Below, piece after piece: positions 27,392 through 36,095 of a DNA stretch of 64,000 nucleotides; position 1 is the first letter of the stretch, and each line of letters starts with the position of its first letter. Both the position numbers and the translations under genes were made by a program. Below the pieces are notes generated by a model. It was not told the DNA's origin. It was given only the letters and a program-made list of their open reading frames with translations, and ran no database searches. Origin of the DNA: a bacterium (GTDB lineage Bacteria; Krumholzibacteriota; Krumholzibacteriia; LZORAL124-64-63); NCBI GenBank assembly GCA_024231905.1, contig JAAEQC010000234.1, positions 47,940-111,939 of the forward strand, written 5' to 3'.

Positions 27392-29561
27392 GCCGCAACA
27401 TTTCCGCTGCATCCACGGCAACGGGTAGGCCGGTGGTCAGGCTCTCCACGGCGGCGAAGGTTGCCAGGGTCGTGGCGATCTGCGATATCGACGAAATGGC
27501 GCGTTCTTTCCCGCGCAGGGAGTCCAGGAACGCCTTGATCTCCCCCGATTGTCCCTTGCCACCGCACCGCTTGCGCTGCTTGCCCTTGTTTCCGTAAAGC
27601 ATCACTGAACCGAAATTGTCAAGGACTCCGGACCGCCCTGCACCGAAGACCTGCAGTTCTTCTTTGGGCATGGTCCTACCCCCGCTGGCGAAGTAGGCGA
27701 CACTGCCGATCGACCCGTTGTCGAAGCGAAGATTGATCAGCAGATCGTCGGCGGCAACGCTCTCCGTATCGTCGGTACGAACGCAGATCGCCGAGACTTC
27801 CACCGGAAGGCCGCCGCAGACGAACTGCATGAGATCGATGAAGTGACACGCCTCGCCAATGATCCTGCCACCGCCAACCAGGGGATCCTGGATCCAATGG
27901 TCTCGGGGGATGGGGCCCGCCATGATTCGGTAGATCATGCTCAACGGACCGGTGTGGGCGCCGAAGTGCGCCTTGAGATGCTTCGCTGCGGGTGAGAACC
28001 GCCTGTTGAATCCCGTCTGAAGCACGGGCGCGGAATCGTTCGAAGCCGACCGGCGAATCGTGCCGGCAATGGCTTTCAGTTCGTTGATGTTCAGGCAGAG
28101 CGGCTTCTCGACAAAAACGCTCTTGCCGGCCCGCAGGGCCTGTGCGACCAAGGGACCGTGCAGGTCGTGCCTCGTCGCTATCACAATCGCAGTCGTGTCC
28201 GGATCCGCAATGACCTGCTTGGCTTCCGCGACCGCCGTCCGGAATCCGAACCTCTTGCCCGCATCGACCGCACTCAGGCCGCCGTTGGTGCAGATGGTGG
28301 TCAGGCTGACGTCCTTGCGACCGCGAAAGTGCGGCAGGAGAAAGGCCTGGGCATAGGAACCAGCTCCGACGAAGCCTATGCCGCCGTCCTGGCTTATACC
28401 CGGGGCTATCTCAACATGGTCGGTACCGGAATTCCCGGACGGATAATCGAGTAGGACTCCGGCAAAGAACTCGCTGCGCGCACCGATCATCTTATATACG
28501 TTCGGAGCGTCATCGAACGGGATCCTGTGCGTGACGAGTTCGGTCGGCCGGAACGAACCCGAGGCCATCAGATCTAGGGCGGCTTCCATGTTGCGGCCCT
28601 CGGTCCACCGGGCGAAACCCACGGGATAGTCCAGTCCGCCTTCCTCGTAACTCGGGTCGTAGCGGCCTGGCCCGTAGGAGCAACTCACCATGAAGCGGGC
28701 TTCCTTCAGGTAGAAGGGCTCGCGCGGGAGGTCTAAGCCCACGGCGCCCACGACGACGACGCGCCCGTTGCGTCGTACGATCTCCGCAGCCGTGCGGACC
28801 GGATCGGAACTGGCCGTGGCCGCGCAGATGAGGACGGAGTCTACGCCGTGGCCACGCGAGAATTCACCGACCATATCCTCCAGGGGATCGGTGCCGGTGC
28901 GTACGCCCACATCCAGAATGCCCTTTTCCAACGCATAGTCCACGGCTGCGGTCGAGATATCGATACCCATGACCCGGCAACCGTTCGCCTTGGCGAGTTG
29001 GCAGGCGAGCCCACCGATGACGCCGAGTCCGATGACCGCGACACTTTCCCCGAGCGAGGGCGCAGCCAAGCGGATTCCCTGCAGCGAGATGGCGCTGAGG
29101 GTCGTCATGGCTGCCGCGGCAGGGTCGACACCCGCCGGGACCTTCACAACGAGATTCCGGGGCACGACGACATCATCGGCATGATTGGCATAACCGCCTC
29201 CGCCACAAGCGACAAGATCGCCGGGGCGGATACCCTCCACACCTTCACCGACCTCGATAACCCTGCCGCAGGAGCTGTATCCTATGGGCTGCGCACCTTC
29301 GAGTTTCGACCGTACTTTTTCGAGGGTGTCGCGGATGCCGACCGTGCGCGCCATGTCCAACACCTGCCGCACCTGGTCGGGGCGGGACCGCGCCTTGCCC
29401 AGAAGGGATTTTTGTCCGACAGTGATCTTGCTGCCCTCGGTGCCGGGGCTCACGGCTGATACGATTGTTTGCACTCGTACGAATCCTGGTGCCAGAACCG
29501 CGTCCGGGGATTCGACGATCGATACGGAACCATCGCTGAGTTTCAGGGCTAGAATGCGCAA
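27384..29561 (-). CDS. Bi-domain oxidoreductase: zinc-free alcohol-dehydrogenase-like plus Gfo/Idh/MocA
   Basis: A 725-residue fusion. I chose TTG 29561 (LRILALKLSDGSVS), eight bases after GGAGG; the frame extends to 29612 without a binding site. Residues 1-350 are a medium-chain dehydrogenase: GDLVACGGGGYANHADDVVVP and the Rossmann motif VAVIGLGVIGGLACQL. The structural zinc loop is not visible. Residues about 380-725 are a Gfo/Idh/MocA-type dehydrogenase: GIGFVGAGSYAQAFLLPHF, VEKPLCLNINE, a GEACHFIDLMQFV motif with the catalytic histidine. Such fusions occur in capsule loci, where they may act on a nucleotide sugar in two steps. It heads the minus-strand run in the locus. Confidence 0.83.
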   Translation of the reverse strand: MRILALKLSDGSVSIVESPDAVLAPGFVRVQTIVSAVSPGTEGSKITVGQKSLLGKARSRPDQVRQVLDMARTVGIRDTLEKVRSKLEGAQPIGYSSCGRVIEVGEGVEGIRPGDLVACGGGGYANHADDVVVPRNLVVKVPAGVDPAAAAMTTLSAISLQGIRLAAPSLGESVAVIGLGVIGGLACQLAKANGCRVMGIDISTAAVDYALEKGILDVGVRTGTDPLEDMVGEFSRGHGVDSVLICAATASSDPVRTAAEIVRRNGRVVVVGAVGLDLPREPFYLKEARFMVSCSYGPGRYDPSYEEGGLDYPVGFARWTEGRNMEAALDLMASGSFRPTELVTHRIPFDDAPNVYKMIGARSEFFAGVLLDYPSGNSGTDHVEIAPGISQDGGIGFVGAGSYAQAFLLPHFRGRKDVSLTTICTNGGLSAVDAGKRFGFRTAVAEAKQVIADPDTTAIVIATRHDLHGPLVAQALRAGKSVFVEKPLCLNINELKAIAGTIRRSASNDSAPVLQTGFNRRFSPAAKHLKAHFGAHTGPLSMIYRIMAGPIPRDHWIQDPLVGGGRIIGEACHFIDLMQFVCGGLPVEVSAICVRTDDTESVAADDLLINLRFDNGSIGSVAYFASGGRTMPKEELQVFGAGRSGVLDNFGSVMLYGNKGKQRKRCGGKGQSGEIKAFLDSLRGKERAISSISQIATTLATFAAVESLTTGLPVAVDAAEMLRHG

Positions 29562-29959
29562 GATGAGCGCCTCCGTTTGATCGTGGGTATCGCGCAGTAG
29601 TCCGCGAAGCAAGGTCGAATCCTAGCCCTCCGGGGTCCTCGGGGCAAGGTGGAACCGGATGCAGCCGGGACCTTGGCGGGCGACCCTGTTCCGGTTGTTT
29701 CGGGCGGCGAAGGCGGATCCGGCCGCAAATGCTTCAGTCCGTAGGGGAATGGACGATAATTCGAGGTGTCAGTGTTGCAACGCACCCCGATTACAGGCTG
29801 CTCAGGTGGACTCGATAGATTGCACAAAGTTCTCTAAAATGTTATACTTAGCACAAAACCAGGCGCAGTATGACAGATTCCGGGACAGAGCGGTGTCATT
29901 GTACGTTGGGGTGTGCCCTTCTCTACTTTCCGCATTAGCCCGAACTGGGGATAAACGGA
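29562..29959. other. Divergent intergenic region, no gene seen
   Basis: About 400 bases separate the bi-domain oxidoreductase (minus) from the export operon (plus). I see no coding frame, tRNA or repeat. The right half is AT-rich relative to the rest of the window and contains the promoter at 29820-29848. It is the natural control point of the locus. Confidence 0.55.
29820..29848 (+). promoter_or_regulatory. Sigma-70-type promoter of the polysaccharide export operon
   Basis: TTGCAC (29820-29825), a 17-base spacer, and TATACT (29843-29848) form the best promoter in the window; both boxes match the consensus at four or five of six bases with optimal spacing. The local A+T content is high. A transcript would begin near 29855 and leave a leader of about 105 bases before the CpsD-like gene. 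Confidence 0.65.
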
Positions 29960-30709
29960 ATGGTTTTCGATAATTCAGGAAATGGACGGCAAGAGGTGAG
30001 CAATATCCTCAAGGCCATGCGCAAGGAGTCACCATCCGGTACTCCGCGGTCAGTGGATGTACCTCGGGTCGAAACCAGCAATCTGTTTCCGCGTCCTGAC
30101 TCGGAGCAGGCTCGCGAATTCGAACAACTCGCGGATTCTCTCATCCATCTTCACGGCGGATCCGGTGGACAGATCGTCGTTTTCAGTTCCACGGCCTCGG
30201 GCGAGGGTTCGAGCTACGTTTCATTCAACTGCGCGCGATTCCTCACCGCACTATTGGACCGGAAAGTGGCATGGGTCGACGCCAATATCGGATCGCCTCA
30301 GCGGCGTCTCCAGACGGGAGAACTCGGTTTCAGGGATCTCCTCGTCGACCCGGCCCGGTTCCCGGATTACGACACTACTCCCGAGATGGTGGTCGTCGGC
30401 AGCGGCGAGCAATCGATCAAGGCGACGGAGCTGTTGTCGGGCCCCAACTATCCTAGGCTTCTCGAGAAATTTCGGGAGGCGTTCCATTTCACGGTCATCG
30501 ACGCCCCGGCGATCCTCGAGAGTGCTGATGTAGCGCATTTGGCCGAGCCGACGCTGGGACTCGTACTTGTCGTGCAAGCAAAGAGGCTGAAACATGAGGT
30601 CATCAGTTCGGGCCTCGAAAAACTGCGGAATCGCGATGTCGATGTACTGGGAACCGTCATCAACAGACGGACGTTTTCCATCCCCGATTCCCTTTACAAG
30701 CGGATGTAG
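29960..30709 (+). CDS. CpsD/Wzc-like ATPase with a degenerate Walker A motif
   Basis: A 249-residue protein related to the cytoplasmic kinase domain of bacterial tyrosine kinases (CpsD, Wzc). ATG 29960 follows GGGGAT. Order: a disordered start, EFEQLADSLIHL, the Walker A region SSTASGEGSSY (77-86), the A' region VAWVDANIGSP (104-113), Walker B-like FTVIDAPAI (177-185). The Walker A lysine (GEGK[ST]) is Ser84 (codon TCG at 30209-30211), and there is no tyrosine-rich tail (it ends PDSLYKRM). ATP binding and kinase activity are therefore doubtful; it may be a pseudokinase regulator of the Wzz-like protein. First gene of the operon. Confidence 0.78.
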   Translation: MVFDNSGNGRQEVSNILKAMRKESPSGTPRSVDVPRVETSNLFPRPDSEQAREFEQLADSLIHLHGGSGGQIVVFSSTASGEGSSYVSFNCARFLTALLDRKVAWVDANIGSPQRRLQTGELGFRDLLVDPARFPDYDTTPEMVVVGSGEQSIKATELLSGPNYPRLLEKFREAFHFTVIDAPAILESADVAHLAEPTLGLVLVVQAKRLKHEVISSGLEKLRNRDVDVLGTVINRRTFSIPDSLYKRM

Positions 30710-30732
30710 CCAACGAAGGTGAGGGGTACCGA

Positions 30733-31533
30733 ATGAAGGGCTCGCTTCGAATTCACCGATCCCCGTTGCGCGGGTATACTTCTTGGCTGCTGGCCCTCCT
30801 ATTGGTTGGAGCGGCGACGGTTACGGGTTGTGGGGGCCAACGGATCCTGCCGGTCGAGACCAGCGTGATTCCATATTCGGAGGAACAGAGGGTCGCGCAC
30901 GATCAGGCCAGGTCGGCTCGATACAGGCTCAAGCCGGGCGATATCATCGGCGTGTCGTTCAAGTACGAGAAGCAACTCGACACGAAGAGCCTCATCGTCC
31001 TGCCTGACGGTTTCATCACGTTGCCGGGGGCCGAAGGAATCAAGGCGGCGGGTCTGTCGGTCGGTGAGTTGGACAGCACCCTGACGTCCACATTTGCCGT
31101 CGACTATCGCAATCCCGATTTGACGGTTCTGGTCCACGAATTGTCGGCACTGCAGGTCTATGTGTTGGGCGAGGTGAATTCTCCGGGGCTCGTCAAGCTG
31201 CCCGAAGGCGGATTGGGGGTCCTCCAGGCGGTGGCTCTGGCCGGCGGCTTCAAGAGTGGTGCGCAGCCGAGCGAGACCGCGCTCATCAGGGTGGCTGACG
31301 AAGGATTCGAACTGCGACGAGTGGACCTTTCCCATCTGGAGAAGTTGGGAACACCCGACTTCGGCTACATGGACATTCAGCCCTACGATGTCATTTACGT
31401 TCCCCGTTCGACGCTGGGGGATATCGGTTTCTTCAATCAGACCGTGCTATCGCCGCTGGTCAACGCGAGTCGCATCTTCTGGGACGTCTATGCCATCGCG
31501 AACCTGGACAAGGTCGAAAGACTTCTGCGATGA
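30733..31533 (+). CDS. Polysaccharide export lipoprotein, Wza-like
   Basis: A 266-residue outer-membrane lipoprotein. Its signal peptide ends with the lipobox T-V-T-G-C (Cys33). The polysaccharide-export domain follows: YRLKPGDIIGVSFKYEKQL, VLPDGFITLPGAEGIKAAGLSV and LTVLVHELSALQVYVLGEVNSPG. One SLBB domain (about residues 150-225, VLGEVNSPGLVKL to YDVIYVPRS) is seen, and a C-terminal amphipathic segment LSPLVNASRIFWDVYAI could cross the outer membrane. It is shorter than Wza of enteric bacteria (about 380 residues, two SLBB repeats). It works with the Wzz-like protein made next. Confidence 0.87.
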   Translation: MKGSLRIHRSPLRGYTSWLLALLLVGAATVTGCGGQRILPVETSVIPYSEEQRVAHDQARSARYRLKPGDIIGVSFKYEKQLDTKSLIVLPDGFITLPGAEGIKAAGLSVGELDSTLTSTFAVDYRNPDLTVLVHELSALQVYVLGEVNSPGLVKLPEGGLGVLQAVALAGGFKSGAQPSETALIRVADEGFELRRVDLSHLEKLGTPDFGYMDIQPYDVIYVPRSTLGDIGFFNQTVLSPLVNASRIFWDVYAIANLDKVERLLR

Positions 31534-31565
31534 TGTTCGATTGCCGGCAACGGGGGAGTTGAGTT

Positions 31566-33002
31566 ATGGACCACCAGGTAAAGCCCGTGAGTTCCCAACC
31601 GGTGCCGGTCGGCAACCAGTCCATGTCGCAGTTCGATGCCAAGAGGGTTCTGGGCATCGTCATCCGCCGGCGGTGGATCATCCTGGCGATCGCGATTCCC
31701 ATTATCATCATCGCCTATATCGGGACCTGGAGTTCGACGGCGAGTTACATGGCCACGACCAGAATGCTCGTGGAAACCAAGATGCCGGAAACGCCGTCCT
31801 TCGATCGGATCATCGTCAACTACGACGTACTGATGAGCACGGAGGCTCTCGTTTCCCAGAGCATACCCGTGGCGACCATGGCCGCGGAGGCGATCATCGA
31901 TTCCCTCGGTCGTTTCAACACGGAGAGTCCGGAGTTGGCCGCGATCTCATCGGTTGAGAAATTGAGGGATCTCCTGCTCGAGAACGTGGACGGTTCCCAA
32001 GTCGGAGAATCCAATATCCTGCAGATTTCCTTTTCGCACCCGAATCCCGATTTCTGCCTGCTTGCTGTGCGGGAGATTACACGCGCCTATGGCGAGTACA
32101 GTGTCGAGAACGAGCGGAACCAGGAGGCCATCGGCTACTATGACGACCAGATCTTCGAATTGCGGAGTGACGTCGATAGCCTGATGGCGACGCGATCGCG
32201 CATTGTCGCGGCGGCCGGCCTGTCGGCATACACAGATTCACCCCGCGAGAGCGTCGGCCAGATCAGGGGGCTGGAGAGCGAGCTGTTCAAGGCCGAGGCA
32301 AACCGGTCGGCCATCGACGCGAAGTTGAGGGCGTTTCGCGCGGCGATCGACGCTGATCCGGGCTTTGTCCCCATGGTCCAAGGTGAATCGGAGAACATGC
32401 GGGTATTGAAAGGCCTCCTGGACGAGCAGCAGGTAGAGCTGAATTCGTTGAAGGTCCAGTTCCAGGCAGAGTCCGAGTACATTCGGCGCCAGCAGGAACT
32501 AGTCGACCTCACGGGGGTGTCCCTGGCCCGGGAAAGGGATGCCTACCTAACGACCCTGGAAGTCCAGTTCCTAGAGGCGGCAAGCCGGGAAGCCAGCCTT
32601 CGTGAGGCGATCACCGGCCAGCGGGCCGTTCTCGACGAGTATCCAGATTACGACTATCGCATCAAGTCCCTGGATCTGGCCATCTCGACCCAGAACGACC
32701 TGCTGGAGCGTTTGCGCACCAAGCGGGGCGAGGTCAAGATTAAGGCGATGACCGACTACCGGATCAGCAAGATCCTGCCGCTGGACCAGCCGGTCATTGC
32801 CGGCTTCGTCGGGGGCTCGCGCAAGGTCCTGTACCTGAGCCTGGCAACCGTCTTCGCCTTCGTGTTGGGCCTGCTCGTTTCCTTGTTCGTCGAGAACCAG
32901 GACCACCGGATCTATGATCGTCGCACGGCGGAATACCATCTCGAGTTGCCCGTGTTGGGGGCCATCTCGCCTAGAGAGTCCTCGTCGCGTTCACGGACAT
33001 GA
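31566..33002 (+). CDS. Wzz-type chain-length determinant protein
   Basis: A 478-residue inner-membrane protein of the polysaccharide co-polymerase family. The first membrane segment is IILAIAIPIIIIAYIG (about 37-55) and the second is KVLYLSLATVFAFVLGLLVSLFV (about 420-440). Between them lies a large periplasmic region with long helices, including GYYDDQIFELRSDVDSLMATRS and coiled-coil stretches at about 180-330. The C-terminal YHLELPVLGAI is the linker that leads into the kinase in Wzc-type proteins; the kinase itself is the separate gene at 29960. The next gene starts inside its stop (ATGA). It sets polymer length with the polymerase and the Wza-like pore. Confidence 0.85.
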   Translation: MDHQVKPVSSQPVPVGNQSMSQFDAKRVLGIVIRRRWIILAIAIPIIIIAYIGTWSSTASYMATTRMLVETKMPETPSFDRIIVNYDVLMSTEALVSQSIPVATMAAEAIIDSLGRFNTESPELAAISSVEKLRDLLLENVDGSQVGESNILQISFSHPNPDFCLLAVREITRAYGEYSVENERNQEAIGYYDDQIFELRSDVDSLMATRSRIVAAAGLSAYTDSPRESVGQIRGLESELFKAEANRSAIDAKLRAFRAAIDADPGFVPMVQGESENMRVLKGLLDEQQVELNSLKVQFQAESEYIRRQQELVDLTGVSLARERDAYLTTLEVQFLEAASREASLREAITGQRAVLDEYPDYDYRIKSLDLAISTQNDLLERLRTKRGEVKIKAMTDYRISKILPLDQPVIAGFVGGSRKVLYLSLATVFAFVLGLLVSLFVENQDHRIYDRRTAEYHLELPVLGAISPRESSSRSRT

Positions 33003-34501
33003 GCCTGACGACGGGCATCACGAGTGCGACTCGGCGGATGCAGTCGAGTTTGGCGCCGGTGTCTGGCGGATCGGTGGCAGGGCCGGTCGTCCTCGGTGTC
33101 CTGTCGACGGTTGTTTCCGGACTCCTGTTTCACTTCCTGGGACCGAAGATGGCAACCGTGGCGCTCGGAGTCATGATCATCGTCATGCTCCTCGTTTGGA
33201 TCTCCCTCAAGGACCTAACCTATTCCCTGGCTTTCTGGATGTTCACGATGGCTGGTTTTCGCACCTACGGCATGGTGCGGATGCCCGGATTGCCGGACCT
33301 GAGCATCGACCGGATTCTCCTTGTGTGGATTGTCCTGCTGCTTTTATTGAGAATGCTCGTCAAGGGGCGCCAGTTTCGAGGGCCCTATACGGCGGACTTC
33401 CTGCTACTCACGTACACGATCTACGTACTGGTCCAGCTGAAGCTGACGGGTTCGCCGAGTTTTCACGAATGGGTGTTGAGTTGCCTCTCCCCGTATTTCG
33501 CATTCGTCTATGGTAGGGCTGTGATCAAACGCAGCGAAGAGATCCGCAACATACTCATTTTCCTGTTCGCCATGTCCGTCTATTTCTACATCCAATCCAT
33601 CGCGCAACGTTTCGGATGGCATCAACTCATATGGCCCAAAGCGATCCTGAACCCGGACGTGGGCGCGCTGTTCCACGTGGGCCGTTCCCGCGGACCGGTC
33701 ATGCATCCGCCCCTGTTCGGCCAGTTGCAGGGCATGTTCCTGATCGTCCAGCTCTACTTCCTAATTAAGGTGAAGAATCCCCTGTGGCGTGGAGTGATCC
33801 TGGTCTCCATCGGGCTGGGTGCGATAGGGCTCCTATTCTCGTACACGCGCGGACCATGGGTGGCGACGGCCGCCGGGATCGCCGTTCTGGGCATTCTCAG
33901 GCCGACGTACCGGAAGGCCCTGGTCGTCCTGCTGATCATCGCGGTCCTAGCCGGTTCCGTGGGGGCGATCCAGGCCCTGAATACGGACTTCCTCCAGGAA
34001 CGGCTCGAGAACACGCAAACCATCGAGAATCGTTTGGCGTTCATGGCTTCGGCCTTGCGTATGAGCGCGGACCACCCCCTTTTTGGTGTTGGCTATTTCA
34101 AGTTCAATGAGTACCGGGGGCATTACAACCAGGGTACCTACATTCCGTTCTACGGATTCGTAAGAAAGAAGCTGGGAGCAGAGGTCGCGATCCACGATAT
34201 TTACATTGGCCGGCTGGCCGAGGAGGGCGCAGTGTCGGTCATGCTGCTGCTGGCCTTGGCGGTCTCTGTGGGACGGGCGTTCCTTGCGCAGTGGCGCGCA
34301 TCCTCACGGGAGAAGTACTTCGACCGCGACGTTCTGGCGATGATTATGGCTTTGGCCGTGTGTTATCTGGTCGGAGGCATGATAATCGATTTCCGCTACT
34401 TCGATCTGGTCAACGTCGTCTTTTACTTCCTGGCTGGTCTGGTCTACGGCTATCGTGCACGGGATGCAATTTCGGATAGCCGGACGTCGGAATGTTGCTA
34501 A
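32999..34501 (+). CDS. O-antigen ligase / polymerase-like membrane protein
   Basis: A 500-residue polytopic membrane protein with about eleven hydrophobic segments. It has a long periplasmic loop after residue 330 with FLQERLENTQTIENRLAFMASALRMSADHPLFGVGYFKFNEYRG, followed by HDIYIGRLAEEGAV. This ENR...HPLFGVG...H-x3-L-x3-EEG pattern is the Wzy_C (O-antigen ligase/polymerase) signature, including the arginine and histidine needed for transfer. In this operon a polymerase (Wzy-type) role is likely, since it lies between the Wzz-like and ExeA-like genes, but ligase cannot be excluded. It overlaps the previous gene by four bases. Confidence 0.83.
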   Translation: MSLTTGITSATRRMQSSLAPVSGGSVAGPVVLGVLSTVVSGLLFHFLGPKMATVALGVMIIVMLLVWISLKDLTYSLAFWMFTMAGFRTYGMVRMPGLPDLSIDRILLVWIVLLLLLRMLVKGRQFRGPYTADFLLLTYTIYVLVQLKLTGSPSFHEWVLSCLSPYFAFVYGRAVIKRSEEIRNILIFLFAMSVYFYIQSIAQRFGWHQLIWPKAILNPDVGALFHVGRSRGPVMHPPLFGQLQGMFLIVQLYFLIKVKNPLWRGVILVSIGLGAIGLLFSYTRGPWVATAAGIAVLGILRPTYRKALVVLLIIAVLAGSVGAIQALNTDFLQERLENTQTIENRLAFMASALRMSADHPLFGVGYFKFNEYRGHYNQGTYIPFYGFVRKKLGAEVAIHDIYIGRLAEEGAVSVMLLLALAVSVGRAFLAQWRASSREKYFDRDVLAMIMALAVCYLVGGMIIDFRYFDLVNVVFYFLAGLVYGYRARDAISDSRTSECC

Positions 34502-34572
34502 GGTTCGATTCCGCCCCGCCCGGGAGCCCATTCGACCGCGTCGTCCAGAGGGCGACGAATCCGAGGTGAACG

Positions 34573-36063
34573 ATGTTCCTTTCGCACTACGGGCTCGATA
34601 TCGACCCGTTTCCGTTGAGACCGAGCCTGGATTTCCTGTTCATGTCGAAAGCGCACGAGGAGGCCATCGCTCATCTCGTATATGGCGTCGAGCATGAAGA
34701 GGACGTTATCCTCATCACGGGTGATATCGGGACAGGCAAGACTCTGGCACTGCACAGATTGCTCGATTTCTCAGCCAGCGGACTCACGCCGGTCATGATC
34801 AATGTGACCATTCTCGGCCTTTCCGATCTCATGAGGCTCATGCTCCTCCAGCTCGAAGTCGAAGTGGATTCTCTGGCGCCCGATTCCACCCTGGTCCATG
34901 CGCTGGAAAAGAGACTGATCGAAGAGCGGTCCCGGGGACGCCGAGTCCTGCTCATCATTGACGAAGCCCAGAACCTGGACGAGGGGACGCTGGAAGGTGT
35001 CCGTTTGCTCCTCAATCTTGCCCAACCGGGTGGACAGGCAATGCAACTGGTTCTAGTCGGCCAATTGCCGCTTGCGACCAAGTTGGCCCTGTCGGGATTG
35101 CGTCAGCTCAAGCAGCGCATCCGTGTCCATTACCAACTGGATCGTCTAGACCGGCGCGAGGTCGAGGAGTACATCCAGCACCGATTGACTGTCGCCGGGC
35201 GTGCGGATTCCCCTTTCGTCAGTGGTGCATACGACGAAATCTACCGGTTGAGCGGCGGCGTGCCCCGTGTCGTCAACCAGATCGCCAACAAGGCGTTGCT
35301 GGCGGGATTCGTCGCCGGCGCGTATAAGATCACGAAGGAGCATATAGGGCAAGCGGATGCGGAGCCGGCGGTCGAAACTACACAAGGGTCGGTCACGGTG
35401 GGCGCGCCCATGGAAACTGGGAAACCCCGTCCGCGCGCGGACGCTACCACCGCCCCGATTCTACCCGAGCCCCCGCAGCGACGGCTCCCCGACCCGCCGC
35501 CGCATCGTGCTGCGGTGGACACCGCCGAGCCGGTGCGGAGCCGCTCCATACCTTGGCGATTGATCGTGGTGATCGTGCTGGTCGTCGCCGTGCTGGGTAC
35601 GTTCCCTTGGTGGGGCAGCTTCGTCGGCCTGGCGAATCCTCGGCAGGCACCGGATGAGAGTTCGCTATCGCCGAGCAGCAGTGAGGTTCGGCCCGTGGTC
35701 AAGCCGCACGAATCGGTACCGGACGTGGATTCGTCCGGCGACGAGAAGGCCCCGGCGGCGGATTCGATATCGACCGTAGCTGTCCCCATTTCGGCTCCGG
35801 CGCGAGATGTCGAACATGCGGCCGGTGGATATGCGGTGCACGTGGCCTCGTTTTCCACTGCTGATGTCGCGGCGACCTACGCGAGGACTCTGGGTGGGCA
35901 AGGGCTTCTGGCCTTCGTCACACGCCGTGAGGAGACCCCGGGCAGGATCTGGCACAGGGTCTATATCGGTCCGCAACAGAGTTGGGAGGAGGCCGAGATC
36001 AAGGCCGGTGAGATCATGGAAGCGGGTCTCGTTCGTTACGTATCGGTCCATAGGCTCCGTTAA
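34573..36063 (+). CDS. ExeA-like AAA ATPase fused to a SPOR domain
   Basis: A 496-residue protein. The N-terminal half is the ExeA/GspA-type ATPase: FGL-like YGLDIDPFPLRPSLDFLF, Walker A GDIGTGKT (50-57), Walker B VLLIIDEAQ (125-133) and an arginine-finger region RQLKQRIRVHY. A proline-rich linker (about 280-325) leads to one membrane segment (about 327-347). The periplasmic end carries a SPOR domain (about 419-496, YAVHVASFSTADVAATYARTL), which in other proteins binds denuded peptidoglycan. ExeA ATPases in polysaccharide operons are known from exosortase-linked systems; no exosortase is seen here. Possibly it positions the export machine. Confidence 0.84.
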   Translation: MFLSHYGLDIDPFPLRPSLDFLFMSKAHEEAIAHLVYGVEHEEDVILITGDIGTGKTLALHRLLDFSASGLTPVMINVTILGLSDLMRLMLLQLEVEVDSLAPDSTLVHALEKRLIEERSRGRRVLLIIDEAQNLDEGTLEGVRLLLNLAQPGGQAMQLVLVGQLPLATKLALSGLRQLKQRIRVHYQLDRLDRREVEEYIQHRLTVAGRADSPFVSGAYDEIYRLSGGVPRVVNQIANKALLAGFVAGAYKITKEHIGQADAEPAVETTQGSVTVGAPMETGKPRPRADATTAPILPEPPQRRLPDPPPHRAAVDTAEPVRSRSIPWRLIVVIVLVVAVLGTFPWWGSFVGLANPRQAPDESSLSPSSSEVRPVVKPHESVPDVDSSGDEKAPAADSISTVAVPISAPARDVEHAAGGYAVHVASFSTADVAATYARTLGGQGLLAFVTRREETPGRIWHRVYIGPQQSWEEAEIKAGEIMEAGLVRYVSVHRLR

Positions 36064-36095
36064 TCATCGCGTCGACAGTTCACGCCCGGGGTGCC

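Noticed and set aside
29613..29959. Possible small gene or RNA in the divergent gap
   Set aside because: I found no start with a binding site and no stable structure; only a promoter is supported.
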